Assembly (NCBI GenBank): GCA_005799475.1
Contig: SYGQ01000163.1
Location: 1-19,033 of the forward strand
Direction: 5' to 3'
From: Planctomycetia bacterium
GTDB lineage: Bacteria; Planctomycetota; Phycisphaerae; Phycisphaerales; SM1A02
DNA length: 19,033 nt
In this document: positions 6,778 to 15,043 of the stretch, one piece after another
How positions within the stretch are numbered: position 1 is the first letter of the stretch
Layout: each line of letters opens with the position of its first letter
Made by a program: the position numbers and the translations under genes
The notes under the pieces: generated by a model
The model's database searches: none
What the model saw: only the letters and a program-made list of their open reading frames with translations
Told to the model about the DNA's origin: nothing

Positions 6778-7646
6778 GACGCGATCGTATCGGTCTTCTT
6801 GAAACTCCGTGCCCAGCCAATGCCGATGGCGACGCCGGTGAGTGTGCCAGCGACCGTGTCCAGTGGCATCACGCGCAGTTCGGGTGGGAGCGATCCGAGT
6901 GCAAGGAGCACGCTCGGCGAGGCCGTGAGCCGACTGGCGACGAACCATTGGTAGGCGCCCATCAGAAGGATCGGCGAGACGAAGATGACGACTGGCTGCA
7001 CGCGCGGAGCCACGAGACGGAACGCCATACCGGCCGCGACGCCGCCGACGAACACGCCGCCGATGGCCTGCCCCTTCATCATGGTGCGCACGACGAACCA
7101 CGCCACGACTGGAATGAGCGCGCCGACGAGGCTCGCCTTGAGGGCGTCGATATCGAAGTACTCGCGCCACAACCCGGCCTCGCCTCGCAACGGCACATCG
7201 GGCAAGGGCCCCGACACTCGGAAGACACATGTCACGAGGAGCGCGATCGGGATCGTCCACGCGAGCGTTTCCACGCCAATCGAGGCAAGATTGGCGCCAT
7301 CGAAGATCGCCGCCTGCGCCGTCCCAGTCTGCATGGCGAACGCCGTGACGGCCGTGCCGAGAACAAAGAGCCCGACGATGGCATTCACCAAGCGGCCAAT
7401 GCCGCATGCGATCGCTGTGGAAACGACGAGGAGCAGCGCCAAGGCACCCGCGCAGGCGAGCGGACTCACTGCCGTCGTGAGCGCCCCCGAGGCGCCGCCG
7501 CGGTCATCAACGGCGATGCCGCTGAGCGAGATCCCAAGCCACGCGCAAGAAAGGATGGCGAGCCCGAGAAGGACGCCACGCAACCACGCGCGATCGAGCG
7601 GCGCGCGGAACGATCGTTCGCTCTGGGTGTGCTGGCGACGCTCCAT
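6774..7646 (-). CDS. Polytopic membrane protein of unknown function
   Basis: I do not recognise this 290-residue protein. It has about eight hydrophobic segments, near residues 21-46, 62-83, 86-106, 126-143, 170-188, 194-212, 217-237 and 264-279. A charged amino terminus (MERRQHTQSERSFRAPLDRAW) precedes the first. The soluble loop at about 144-169 (RGEAGLWREYFD) and the short segments rich in Gly and Ala suggest an inner-membrane carrier or scaffold. No transporter signature, ATP site or catalytic motif is visible. The ATG at 7646 was chosen because upstream codons encode a basic, non-hydrophobic stretch overlapping hutH. An AGGAG (reverse strand) lies 18 nt upstream, rather far. It is the first gene of the operon with the kinase, peptidase and murQ. 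Confidence 0.7.
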   Translation of the reverse strand: MERRQHTQSERSFRAPLDRAWLRGVLLGLAILSCAWLGISLSGIAVDDRGGASGALTTAVSPLACAGALALLLVVSTAIACGIGRLVNAIVGLFVLGTAVTAFAMQTGTAQAAIFDGANLASIGVETLAWTIPIALLVTCVFRVSGPLPDVPLRGEAGLWREYFDIDALKASLVGALIPVVAWFVVRTMMKGQAIGGVFVGGVAAGMAFRLVAPRVQPVVIFVSPILLMGAYQWFVASRLTASPSVLLALGSLPPELRVMPLDTVAGTLTGVAIGIGWARSFKKTDTIAS

Positions 7647-7667
7647 CGAGGCATGGTGTATCCGCTC

Positions 7668-7697
7668 CTGACCCGTGAGGCAAACTCGGCGTATCCT
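7668..7697 (+). promoter_or_regulatory. Putative hutH promoter (CTGACC / TATCCT)
   Basis: CTGACC (7668-7673) and TATCCT (7692-7697) are 18 bp apart. The GTG at 7705 follows the -10 box by 7 nt, so the transcript would start at or next to the start codon. It lies in the 58-bp gap with the divergent membrane-protein operon. Confidence 0.4.
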
Positions 7698-7704
7698 CGC
7701 TCGC

Positions 7705-9252
7705 GTGGATTCTCCCGCGGAGGACGCAATTGGCTTGGACGGCCGTCCGCTGGCGATCGACGAAGTCGCTGATGTCTCGCGTCGCGGTCGACGAGTGACC
7801 CTCTTGGGGTCAGCGCGCGAGTCGATGGAGTCCACTCGCGCGGCCATGCTTGTGGGCGCGCACGGTGACCAAGCGCTCTACGGCATCAACACCGGATTTG
7901 GGAGCTTCGCGTCGGTGCGACTTTCGGGTGCGGACCTCGCCACACTGCAGGCCAACATCGTGCGCTCGCATAGTGCAGGCGTCGGCGATCCCCTTCCCGA
8001 CGATGTGGTCCGGGCGACGATGGTGATTCTGGCGGCGAGCCTCGCACGCGCAAAGTCCGGCGTGCGGGCGTGCGTCGTCGAGTCGATCGTCCAGCATCTC
8101 AACGATGGCGTGACTCCCGTGGTGCCCTCGCGGGGGTCCGTTGGCGCCAGCGGCGATCTCGCCCCACTGGCTCACATCGCGCTGGCCCTCATCGGCGAGG
8201 GCACCGTCCGTCTCGGTGGACGGGTCATGCCCGCTGCGGAAGCCCATCGTGCACGCCGTATCGGGGCGCTCCAACTGGCCGAAAAGGAAGGACTCGCGCT
8301 CCTCAATGGCACACACTTGATGGCGGCGCTCGGAGCGCTCGTGATGCACGATGCCCATCGCGTCGTGCAGGCGGCGATCGCGGCCTCCGCGATGGCGCTC
8401 GACGCATGCCGCGCGACGCACTCAGCCTTGGATGAGCGCATCCATCACGCCCGCGCGCAGCCTGGCCAGCAAACGATCGCACGCGCCGTGCGTCGGCTCC
8501 TCGACGGCAGCACGATTCCAGCATCGCACAAGGACAACGACCCGCGCGTGCAAGATCCCTATTCACTGCGGGCGATCCCACAGGTCCTCGGTGCCGCGCT
8601 CGACGCGCTTGAGTTCGCGCGCGGCGCGGTCGAGCGCGAACTCGGTGCGGTCACTGACAACCCGCTCGTGTTTGTCGAAGGGCGCAACGCCGACATCGTC
8701 AGCGGCGCAAACTTCCACGGGATGCCGTTGGCGATTGCCTTGGACCTCGTGAAGATTGCGCTTTCACATGTCGCCGGGATTTCCGAGCGACGGACCTACT
8801 GGGCACTCTCGGGCCACGACCGCGAGAGTCGGCTGCCCGCACACATGTCACCGCGACCGGGTCTTGAGAGCGGGCTCATGATCGCGCAGTACACCGCCGC
8901 CGCATGCTGCAACGAACTGCGCACGCTGGCCTACCCCTCGAGCGTCGGCAACATTCCCACCTGTGCCGGGATCGAGGACTACAACAGCATGGGGGCCACG
9001 AGTGCCCTGCACGCCGCGGCCGCCGTCCGACTCTGTCGCGATGTGATCTCGTGCGAACTCCTCGTCATGGCGCAGGGCATCGACCACCATCGTCCGCTTC
9101 AGAGTGGCATCGGTGTCGAGCGCGTCCACGCCGCGCTGCGCGCCGTCGTGCCGCCGCTGACGGGCGATCGCCCGCTCGCTCCCGACATCGCACGGATTGC
9201 CGAGGCGCTCGCGAGTGGGGCCATTGGCGCCGCCGCGTCCATCGCGCGCTGA
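7705..9252 (+). CDS. hutH: Histidine ammonia-lyase (divergent)
   Basis: A 515-residue MIO-dependent lyase that would convert L-histidine to urocanate and ammonia. GSVGASGDLAPLAH holds the Ala-Ser-Gly triad (148-150) that cyclises into the MIO electrophile. Tyr59 in YGINTGFGSF, the SH pair in RSHSAGVG, Asn201 in LLNGT, QDPYSLR at 283-289, NFH and Glu404 match the known active-site positions. Two stretches differ from classical HutH: GMP replaces AEP after NFH, and IEDYNSMG replaces QEDHVSMG. The SH pair favours histidine over tyrosine or phenylalanine, and hutU follows after 30 bp. GTG at 7705 was chosen for the promoter spacing; GTG at 7675 would add ten residues. No hutI or hutG is in view. 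Confidence 0.88.
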   Translation: MDSPAEDAIGLDGRPLAIDEVADVSRRGRRVTLLGSARESMESTRAAMLVGAHGDQALYGINTGFGSFASVRLSGADLATLQANIVRSHSAGVGDPLPDDVVRATMVILAASLARAKSGVRACVVESIVQHLNDGVTPVVPSRGSVGASGDLAPLAHIALALIGEGTVRLGGRVMPAAEAHRARRIGALQLAEKEGLALLNGTHLMAALGALVMHDAHRVVQAAIAASAMALDACRATHSALDERIHHARAQPGQQTIARAVRRLLDGSTIPASHKDNDPRVQDPYSLRAIPQVLGAALDALEFARGAVERELGAVTDNPLVFVEGRNADIVSGANFHGMPLAIALDLVKIALSHVAGISERRTYWALSGHDRESRLPAHMSPRPGLESGLMIAQYTAAACCNELRTLAYPSSVGNIPTCAGIEDYNSMGATSALHAAAAVRLCRDVISCELLVMAQGIDHHRPLQSGIGVERVHAALRAVVPPLTGDRPLAPDIARIAEALASGAIGAAASIAR

Positions 9253-9276
9253 CGCGGCCGCATCCGCGATTAGACT
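9249..9276 (+). promoter_or_regulatory. Possible hutU promoter (CTGACG / TAGACT)
   Basis: CTGACG (9249-9254, overlapping the hutH stop) and TAGACT (9271-9276) are 16 bp apart. TAGACT ends 6 nt before the ATG at 9283. hutU may therefore have its own leaderless transcript in addition to read-through from hutH. There is no Shine-Dalgarno sequence in the 30-bp gap. Confidence 0.35.
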
Positions 9277-9282
9277 GACCGA

Positions 9283-10953
9283 ATGCCCCTGCCCACCGCG
9301 TCGGATCGAGCCATTCGCGCCCCCCGCGGCGGCGTGCGCACCTGCAAGACATGGGCCGCCGAAGCGGCGATGCGCATGCTGATGAACCACCTCGACCCCG
9401 AGGTGGCCGAGCGACCCGGCGATCTCATCGTCTACGGCGGCCGCGGGCAGGCAGCGCGCGACTGGGAGTCATTCGATGCGATCATTGCGTCGCTGCGCGC
9501 CCTGGGCACCGACGAGACTCTCCTGGTGCAGAGCGGCAAGCCCGTCGGCATCGTCCGCACGCACGAGGATGCGCCGCGCGTCTTGATCGCCAACTCCAAC
9601 CTCGTCCCGCACTGGGCCACGCAGTCACACTTCGACGACCTCGCCGCGCGCGGGCTCATCATGTTTGGGCAGATGACCGCGGGAAGTTGGATCTACATCG
9701 GGACGCAGGGGATTCTGCAAGGCACCTACGAAACCTTCGCCGAGTGCGCACGACAGCACTTCGGTGGAACGCTGCGGGGAACGCTCAATGTCACCGCTGG
9801 CTGCGGCGGCATGGGGGGCGCGCAACCGCTGGCGATCACCATGAATGACGGCACCTGCCTCATCGCCGATGTGTGCCGCGAACGGCTTGAGAAGCGCGTG
9901 AAGGATCGGTACCTCGACGAGTGGCACGAGGAGCTCGACCGCGGTATCGACCGCGCCGTCGACCTTGCGAAGGCCGGCGAGGCGATCTCGGTCGGCGTCC
10001 TGGCGAACGCGGTCGATCTCCTTGAGCGCCTTCGCGACCGGAAGATCGTCCCCGCCACGCTGACCGACCAGACGAGCGCGCACGACCCGCTTGAGGGGTA
10101 CTACCCGATGGGGCTCTCGCGGGAGTCGGCGGACCTGCTGCGCGCGTCGGACCCCGAGGCCTATGTCGGGCGCTCGCTCGCATCGATGAGACACCATGTC
10201 GAACTAATGGTCTCGTTCATGGATCGCGGCACTCGCGTCTTCGACTACGGCAACAACATTCGCCAGCGCGCAAAGGACCAAGGCCTCACGAACGCGTTTG
10301 CGTTTCCGGGGTTCGTCCCCGCCTACATCCGGCCGCAGTTTTGCGTCGGACGCGGTCCCTTTCGGTGGGCGGCGCTCTCGGGTGATCCAGCCGACATCAG
10401 AGCCACCGACGAGGCCGTACTGAAACTCTTCCCGCGCGACGAAGGGCTCTCGCGTTGGATCAAGAAAGCGCAAGAGCGAGTCGCGTTCCAGGGATTGCCG
10501 GCGCGAATCTGTTGGCTCGGCCTCGGCGAACGACATCGCGCAGGGCTCGCGTTCAACGACATGGTTGCGCGCGGCATCGTGAAGGCGCCCATTGTGATCG
10601 GCCGCGACCACTTGGATTGCGGCTCCGTGGCGAGTCCGAACCGCGAGACTGAAGGGATGCGCGACGGCACCGACGCCGTGAGTGACTGGGCGCTCTTGAA
10701 CTTCGCCGTCAATATCGCCTCGGGCGCGTCGTGGGCAAGCTTTCACCACGGCGGCGGAGTAGGGATCGGGTTCAGTCAGCACGCCGGACAAGTCATCGTG
10801 GCCGACGGCACACCGGAGGCGGCTCGACGCCTCGAGCGAGTGCTCACCAATGATCCGATGATGGGGGTGTTCCGCCACGCCGATGCGGGCTACACCGCCG
10901 CGCAGGAGTGCGCGGATCGGCTGGGCGTCAAGATTCCCACTCGCTCCTGGTAG
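9283..10953 (+). CDS. hutU: Urocanate hydratase
   Basis: A 556-residue urocanase, full family length, which uses tightly bound NAD+ to hydrate urocanate to imidazolone propionate, the step after HutH. The NAD-binding GCGGMGGAQPLA is at residues 173-184. YGGRGQAARDWESF (51-64) is a conserved amino-terminal motif. RICWLGLGERHRAG holds Cys410, at the same position as the active-site cysteine of the Pseudomonas putida enzyme. IVIGRDHLDCGSVASPNRET and SFHHGGGVGIGFSQH, further on, are also typical. The protein begins close to where the family usually starts. The stop is 5 nt from the convergent stop of tsaC at 10959. Confidence 0.96.
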   Translation: MPLPTASDRAIRAPRGGVRTCKTWAAEAAMRMLMNHLDPEVAERPGDLIVYGGRGQAARDWESFDAIIASLRALGTDETLLVQSGKPVGIVRTHEDAPRVLIANSNLVPHWATQSHFDDLAARGLIMFGQMTAGSWIYIGTQGILQGTYETFAECARQHFGGTLRGTLNVTAGCGGMGGAQPLAITMNDGTCLIADVCRERLEKRVKDRYLDEWHEELDRGIDRAVDLAKAGEAISVGVLANAVDLLERLRDRKIVPATLTDQTSAHDPLEGYYPMGLSRESADLLRASDPEAYVGRSLASMRHHVELMVSFMDRGTRVFDYGNNIRQRAKDQGLTNAFAFPGFVPAYIRPQFCVGRGPFRWAALSGDPADIRATDEAVLKLFPRDEGLSRWIKKAQERVAFQGLPARICWLGLGERHRAGLAFNDMVARGIVKAPIVIGRDHLDCGSVASPNRETEGMRDGTDAVSDWALLNFAVNIASGASWASFHHGGGVGIGFSQHAGQVIVADGTPEAARRLERVLTNDPMMGVFRHADAGYTAAQECADRLGVKIPTRSW

Positions 10954-10958
10954 CGCGG

Positions 10959-11924
10959 CTACGGAGCCGTCGCCCGCGCAAGGCGATCATGAATCGCCGA
11001 CCAAAGTCCCGGCGATGCTGGTGGCCGTTCAATGAGAATCCGCGAGCAGCCCGTCAAGTCAGCGCGACGAAGCGCGTCGTAAAGTTGCGACGCATACCCG
11101 TCGGCTTCCGGTGGCATCGCGACGCGGACATGCGGAGCATCGACGGTCGTTCTCTCAAAGCACAGGACCGCGGCGGGTGGACCGCTCGCCAGTGACGCGG
11201 CCATTGCATCCGGATCGACCAGTGTGGCCGGCGCTTTGGGTGCGTAGTGTCGCAGCGCCGTCCCAGGGCTCGCCCCTTGCTCTGAAGCGATATCGACCTC
11301 GATGGGTCCGAGGATCTCCGAAAGCCGTTCGACCGTGACCGCTCCGAGACGGCGCACAACAGGCTTGGCCACTGCGAGGTCGATGACGGTTGACTCGATC
11401 CCAACGGTGCACGGGCCGCCGTCGAGCACGATCAGTTCGGACTCATTCGCGTAGTCCGCGGCGACATGACCGGCGGTCGTTGGTGAGACGCCACCGCTGC
11501 GATTCGCGCTCGGCGCGCTGATGGGACGGCCCGCTCCATAGAGGAGCCCGCGCGCGAGAGGGTGACGGGGACTGCGCACGGCGATCGTCCCCAAGCCGCC
11601 CGCCGCCGAGGCGGGGACTCGCTCACGCCGGTTCATGATGATGGTGAGCGGACCCGGCCAGCACGCGCCCGCAAGGTGCATCGCGCGGCGAGTCCAGCCC
11701 TCGCTGACCTCCTTCGCCATCGCCAGATCGACCACATGCGCGATGAGCGGATTGTGTTCGGGCCGCGCCTTGAGCGCGTAGACGCGAGCAATCGCCTCGG
11801 CACAGAATGTGTCAGCACCGAGTCCGTAGACGGTCTCGGTGGCAAAGGCGACGACCTTGCCCGAGCGCAGCATTGAGGCCGCGAGGTCAATGCTGTCATC
11901 CGTGTATGGAAGGATGGCTGCCAT
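10959..11924 (-). CDS. tsaC: L-threonylcarbamoyladenylate synthase, Sua5 type
   Basis: A 321-residue enzyme that makes threonylcarbamoyl-AMP from threonine, bicarbonate and ATP, the first step of the universal t6A37 tRNA modification. The YrdC domain (about 5-210) shows ATETVYGLG (28-36), LKARPEHNPL (51-60), SAPSANRSG (136-144) and GGPCTVGIESTVID (169-182). After SPGTALRHYAPKAP (219-232) comes the extra Sua5 domain, which distinguishes this longer form from the short TsaC/YrdC form; the sua5 label would also fit. The ATG at 11924 lies one nt after the stop of the upstream efflux gene (TGACATG), suggesting coupling. A TTG at 11942 in the same frame would overlap that gene and is less likely. 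Confidence 0.93.
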   Translation of the reverse strand: MAAILPYTDDSIDLAASMLRSGKVVAFATETVYGLGADTFCAEAIARVYALKARPEHNPLIAHVVDLAMAKEVSEGWTRRAMHLAGACWPGPLTIIMNRRERVPASAAGGLGTIAVRSPRHPLARGLLYGAGRPISAPSANRSGGVSPTTAGHVAADYANESELIVLDGGPCTVGIESTVIDLAVAKPVVRRLGAVTVERLSEILGPIEVDIASEQGASPGTALRHYAPKAPATLVDPDAMAASLASGPPAAVLCFERTTVDAPHVRVAMPPEADGYASQLYDALRRADLTGCSRILIERPPASPGLWSAIHDRLARATAP

Positions 11925-11925
11925 G

Positions 11926-13713
11926 TCAGCTGGCTGGCTCAATCACATCGATCTCGATGCGGTTCATGGTGAGCCCGGTCCCCATTGCGTGATAGAGGCG
12001 CGCGAGGGCGCCGTTGTAGTCAACCCTCGCGTCGACCTCGGAGGTGTAGGCGGCCGCGAGTCGCTCTTGTGCCTGAAACTTCGTCTGGAGAAACTCCGGC
12101 GTGAGCGCCGCAAGCGTCTGCTCGAGGACATTGAGCGCGCGCAGGCTCTCGGCCGCGGCGAGCCGACTCGCGCGCGATTGCTCGATGAGCTCGTAACTCG
12201 TGGTCACGCCACGCAGCGCGACTTTGACGGCATACACAGCATTTTCGATGGCCTGCTGATAGGAAATGACCGCGCTCGATCGCCGCAGTCGCGCCTTGCG
12301 ATACTCGGCTTCGGCTGCACGATTGCCGATGGGCTGACTGAACGCCATCTGCGCCAACCACGAAACGAAGTCGGCACTCGACATATCGCCCATCGCGCCG
12401 CCAAATGAACCGCTGGTGTTGTCTTGGCCGGTGAGCGTCACCCCTGCCTGCAATCCGAGTTGCGGAAGCCGACCGTTGTCCGCCACGACGAGGCGGATCG
12501 CCGCGTCGTCGATGGCGAGCAGGCTCCGCGCGATCGACGGATTCTGCTCGACCGAGGTGATGATGGCCTCGCGCAAGCTGTACCGGATTGGTTCTTGCGC
12601 GGGCGCATCGACAGGCACGAGGAGCGCGTCGGAGCCGACAGTCGCCGCAGGATCATTCATCAGGAGCTTGAGCCGATCACTCGCGTCGCGCGCGGCCAGC
12701 CACGCGCGGATGAGGTTGGCCCGTCGAACCTCCACGATCGAAGCTGCAAGCGCATAGTCGGCGACGGTGGCGTCGAAGTTGAGACGCTTCTTCAAGATGT
12801 CGCGGACATCGAGGCCGACCTTCAAGAGCCACGCGGACGCGACCACGCGCTGGCGCGTCTGCACGAGCGTCCAGTACTGAACCTCCGTGTCGCGGACCAC
12901 ATCGAGGAGCGACTGGCGGAGATTTACAACACCCGCGCGGTCTTGATTGCGCGCGATCCGTATCTCGGCCTCGTTGACATCGCTCCCGAACCCCTGCAAG
13001 AGCGGCTGGCTGAGATTGAAGTTGACGGCGTTGGTCCAGTATGTGGCCGGGTCGTAGATGCTGGTGGTTGCTTGTTGGGTTTGCTGAAGGTCGAGGCTCG
13101 CCGAAACGGTCCCGCCGGAGATGAGGCGCTTCTGGATGCCCGTTGAAAGCGCCGTGACCGTGTCCTCTTGCGTGAAGGCGTTGTCGAAGCCCCCGAGGTC
13201 CAGCGGCGGCGGCGGGATGCTGTTCACTTGATAGCCCGCGCTCGCCAGAAGCACTGCGTCGAACGCTGCCTCGGCGCGAATGACCTCGGTCTGCGATATG
13301 GCAGACTGCATGCGCGCCCCCTGAACCCCCAGGTTGTTGCGAACGGACGACGCCATGGCTGTCCGGAGGCTCAGTTTGACATCGACGGCGGGACCCCCAG
13401 AGACATCGGGCCCCAAACTCAGACCCTCACCAGCATCAGTTCCCTGAGGACCTAGGGCTTCGAGCGCCACGATTCGCGGTTTCAGCCGTTCAAACAGGTC
13501 GTTGGGGACCTGGCTGGCCACGAACAGAGGCTCGTTGCCGCTCTCGGGGGTCCGAGCGGCCCCCTGCCGTGCCACCGCTGCCTCGATCGCGCTTCGAAGT
13601 GCCACTTCCCCCTCGTCAGAGTCATCGCTATCGAGCGGCGACTGGCATCCCGTGAGCAGCATGATGGCGATCCCGACTCCGGTCATCAAAAACTTCACAC
13701 CACCTACTGGCAT
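11926..13713 (-). CDS. TolC/OprM-type outer-membrane efflux lipoprotein
   Basis: A 595-residue outer-membrane channel protein. The signal sequence ends in a lipobox, LLTGC, with Cys23 as the lipidated residue, as in OprM-like rather than TolC-like members. Two OEP-type helical repeats follow, about 110-355 and 375-590. Characteristic pieces are LSLRTAMASSVRNNLG (114-129), LSQPLLQGFGSD (234-245), a second repeat opening with LREAIITSVEQNPS (380-393), FSQPIGNRAAEAEYRKA (458-474) and a carboxy-terminal coiled region ending NGALARLYHAMGTGL. A linker of about 85 residues after the lipobox is longer than usual. The ATG at 13713 is placed by the lipoprotein signal; the frame is open beyond it but into the divergent gene. 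No membrane fusion protein or inner-membrane pump is adjacent. Substrates are unknown. Confidence 0.88.
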   Translation of the reverse strand: MPVGGVKFLMTGVGIAIMLLTGCQSPLDSDDSDEGEVALRSAIEAAVARQGAARTPESGNEPLFVASQVPNDLFERLKPRIVALEALGPQGTDAGEGLSLGPDVSGGPAVDVKLSLRTAMASSVRNNLGVQGARMQSAISQTEVIRAEAAFDAVLLASAGYQVNSIPPPPLDLGGFDNAFTQEDTVTALSTGIQKRLISGGTVSASLDLQQTQQATTSIYDPATYWTNAVNFNLSQPLLQGFGSDVNEAEIRIARNQDRAGVVNLRQSLLDVVRDTEVQYWTLVQTRQRVVASAWLLKVGLDVRDILKKRLNFDATVADYALAASIVEVRRANLIRAWLAARDASDRLKLLMNDPAATVGSDALLVPVDAPAQEPIRYSLREAIITSVEQNPSIARSLLAIDDAAIRLVVADNGRLPQLGLQAGVTLTGQDNTSGSFGGAMGDMSSADFVSWLAQMAFSQPIGNRAAEAEYRKARLRRSSAVISYQQAIENAVYAVKVALRGVTTSYELIEQSRASRLAAAESLRALNVLEQTLAALTPEFLQTKFQAQERLAAAYTSEVDARVDYNGALARLYHAMGTGLTMNRIEIDVIEPAS

Positions 13714-13720
13714 CGTTGCG

Positions 13721-13737
13721 ATGCTAGCGGCTACGAT
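13721..13737. promoter_or_regulatory. Back-to-back divergent -10 boxes (efflux gene / SH3b gene)
   Basis: On the minus strand TAGCAT (forward 13721-13726) is 7 nt from the efflux ATG at 13713. On the plus strand TACGAT (13732-13737) is 6 nt from the ATG at 13744. The two boxes are 5 bp apart in a 30-bp gap, so the -35 contact of each promoter would fall in the other gene's first codons. No -35 hexamer matches well on either strand. Confidence 0.4.
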
Positions 13738-13743
13738 TCGCGC

Positions 13744-15009
13744 ATGGACAGAGCACGGATCGCCCGTTCCATGGTCGCGTACGCCATTTTTGCGATGGGG
13801 GGTGTTGCGCCATGCGCCACGGCGTGGTCGCAGTCTGAACCTTCGGCGACTCCTTTCGCAGAACCCGCCGCGACAACGACTCCATTCGTCGCCGTAGTGA
13901 CGGCTGACAATGTCTATGTCCGATCGGGGCCGAGCGTGCAGAGTTCGTACCCATTCGGCAAACTTGATCGCACGAAAGTCGTGCGCGTGCTCGAGGAAAG
14001 TTTCGGTTGGTCGCGCGTGCAGACCGCGGGACCCGCCTTCGCGGACATGACGGGATTTGTCGCTGCCGATGACCGCGTCCAACTTTCTGCCGACGGCGGA
14101 TCGATTACTGCGACGGCGGTCACAGAACTTCGCGCCCCAAACATCGGGGCGGACTCGTCGCCAGAGAGTTCATGGAAACAGATTGCGAAGGTCGACGCGG
14201 GCACCACCCTTGCGGCCCTCAACCGCATTGACGGCGAGCGTGGTTCTGTCTGGCGTGTGAAGTTGCCCGACAATGCGGAGGGCTGGATCAACTCCAACTT
14301 CCTGCGCCGAGCCACCGACGCGGAAGCCGCGACGATCGCTCACGCGGCGAGCGCGGCCGGATCCGATGCCACCGCCTCGCTGTCGGACGAGCCCGGCGAG
14401 CCCGGAGCAAGAGTCGACACTGCGGTCGCCGCGCCCCAAGGACCAACACCGGAAGAGTTGGCCGCGCAGAAGCGGCGCGCCACCTTTGCCGACCTCGAAG
14501 CAACTTGGCTCACGGTGAAAGGACAGCCTATTGCCGAGGCTGAGCTCGGTGCGCTCTTCGCGGCCTACACCTCGCTCTATGCGGATCCGGCGTGCGAACC
14601 CGGAATGAAAGCGCGTGCGAAGGCACGCACGGAGCAACTGGCCGTCCAGCAGGAAGTTCAAACGAAACTCGTCGAAATCAAGGACGCCAAGGCCAGGCTC
14701 TCGGGTGAGTGCGACCAGATTGCCTCAGTCGCAAGGGCCATTGAGGCACGCAGCGATTACTTGGCTGTGGGCGTTCTCAACGCCTCCATCGTCTATGACG
14801 GCTCAAATCTTCCGCTGCTCTATCGATTGCAGGATCCCAGCAGTGGACAGACCGTTGCCTACATCGTGCCCGACGACTCGTACACCTTGACAACCATGCT
14901 GGGCACACTCATCGGTGTGCGCGGCGAGAAGTGCTTTGACGACGCGCTGAAGCTCGACACGATCTCGCCAACGACCATCGACTACCTCACCCCCAAGGGC
15001 GACGGCTGA
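13744..15009 (+). CDS. Secreted bacterial SH3-domain protein
   Basis: A 421-residue protein with a signal peptide (about 1-29, ending TAWSQ). Two SH3b-like domains follow: residues about 50-113, with ADNVYVRSGPS and GWSRVQ, and about 122-188, with SVWRVKLPDNAEGWINSNFL. Such domains often bind peptidoglycan. A low-complexity acidic linker (192-235) leads to a helical, probably coiled region (about 236-335) containing KARTEQLAVQQEVQTKLVEIKDAKARL. A final beta-rich block (about 337-416), SIVYDGSNLPLLYRLQDP onward, I do not recognise. No hydrolase motif is present, so a structural or sensor role at the cell wall is more likely than an enzyme. The start follows a TACGAT box by 6 nt and has no Shine-Dalgarno sequence. 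Confidence 0.75.
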   Translation: MDRARIARSMVAYAIFAMGGVAPCATAWSQSEPSATPFAEPAATTTPFVAVVTADNVYVRSGPSVQSSYPFGKLDRTKVVRVLEESFGWSRVQTAGPAFADMTGFVAADDRVQLSADGGSITATAVTELRAPNIGADSSPESSWKQIAKVDAGTTLAALNRIDGERGSVWRVKLPDNAEGWINSNFLRRATDAEAATIAHAASAAGSDATASLSDEPGEPGARVDTAVAAPQGPTPEELAAQKRRATFADLEATWLTVKGQPIAEAELGALFAAYTSLYADPACEPGMKARAKARTEQLAVQQEVQTKLVEIKDAKARLSGECDQIASVARAIEARSDYLAVGVLNASIVYDGSNLPLLYRLQDPSSGQTVAYIVPDDSYTLTTMLGTLIGVRGEKCFDDALKLDTISPTTIDYLTPKGDG

Positions 15010-15043
15010 GTCGGTAGGATCTCCGGTTCGTCGCTGGGCGAAA

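Noticed and set aside
8070..10197. Long open frames on both strands inside hutH and hutU
   Set aside because: They are shadows produced by GC-rich codon use, with Arg/Ala/Pro-biased content and no domain; the hut genes explain the whole interval.
13714..14082. Amino-terminal extension of the efflux lipoprotein into the SH3b gene
   Set aside because: The lipoprotein signal with lipobox defines the start near 13713; upstream codons are antisense to the SH3b gene and have no signal character.
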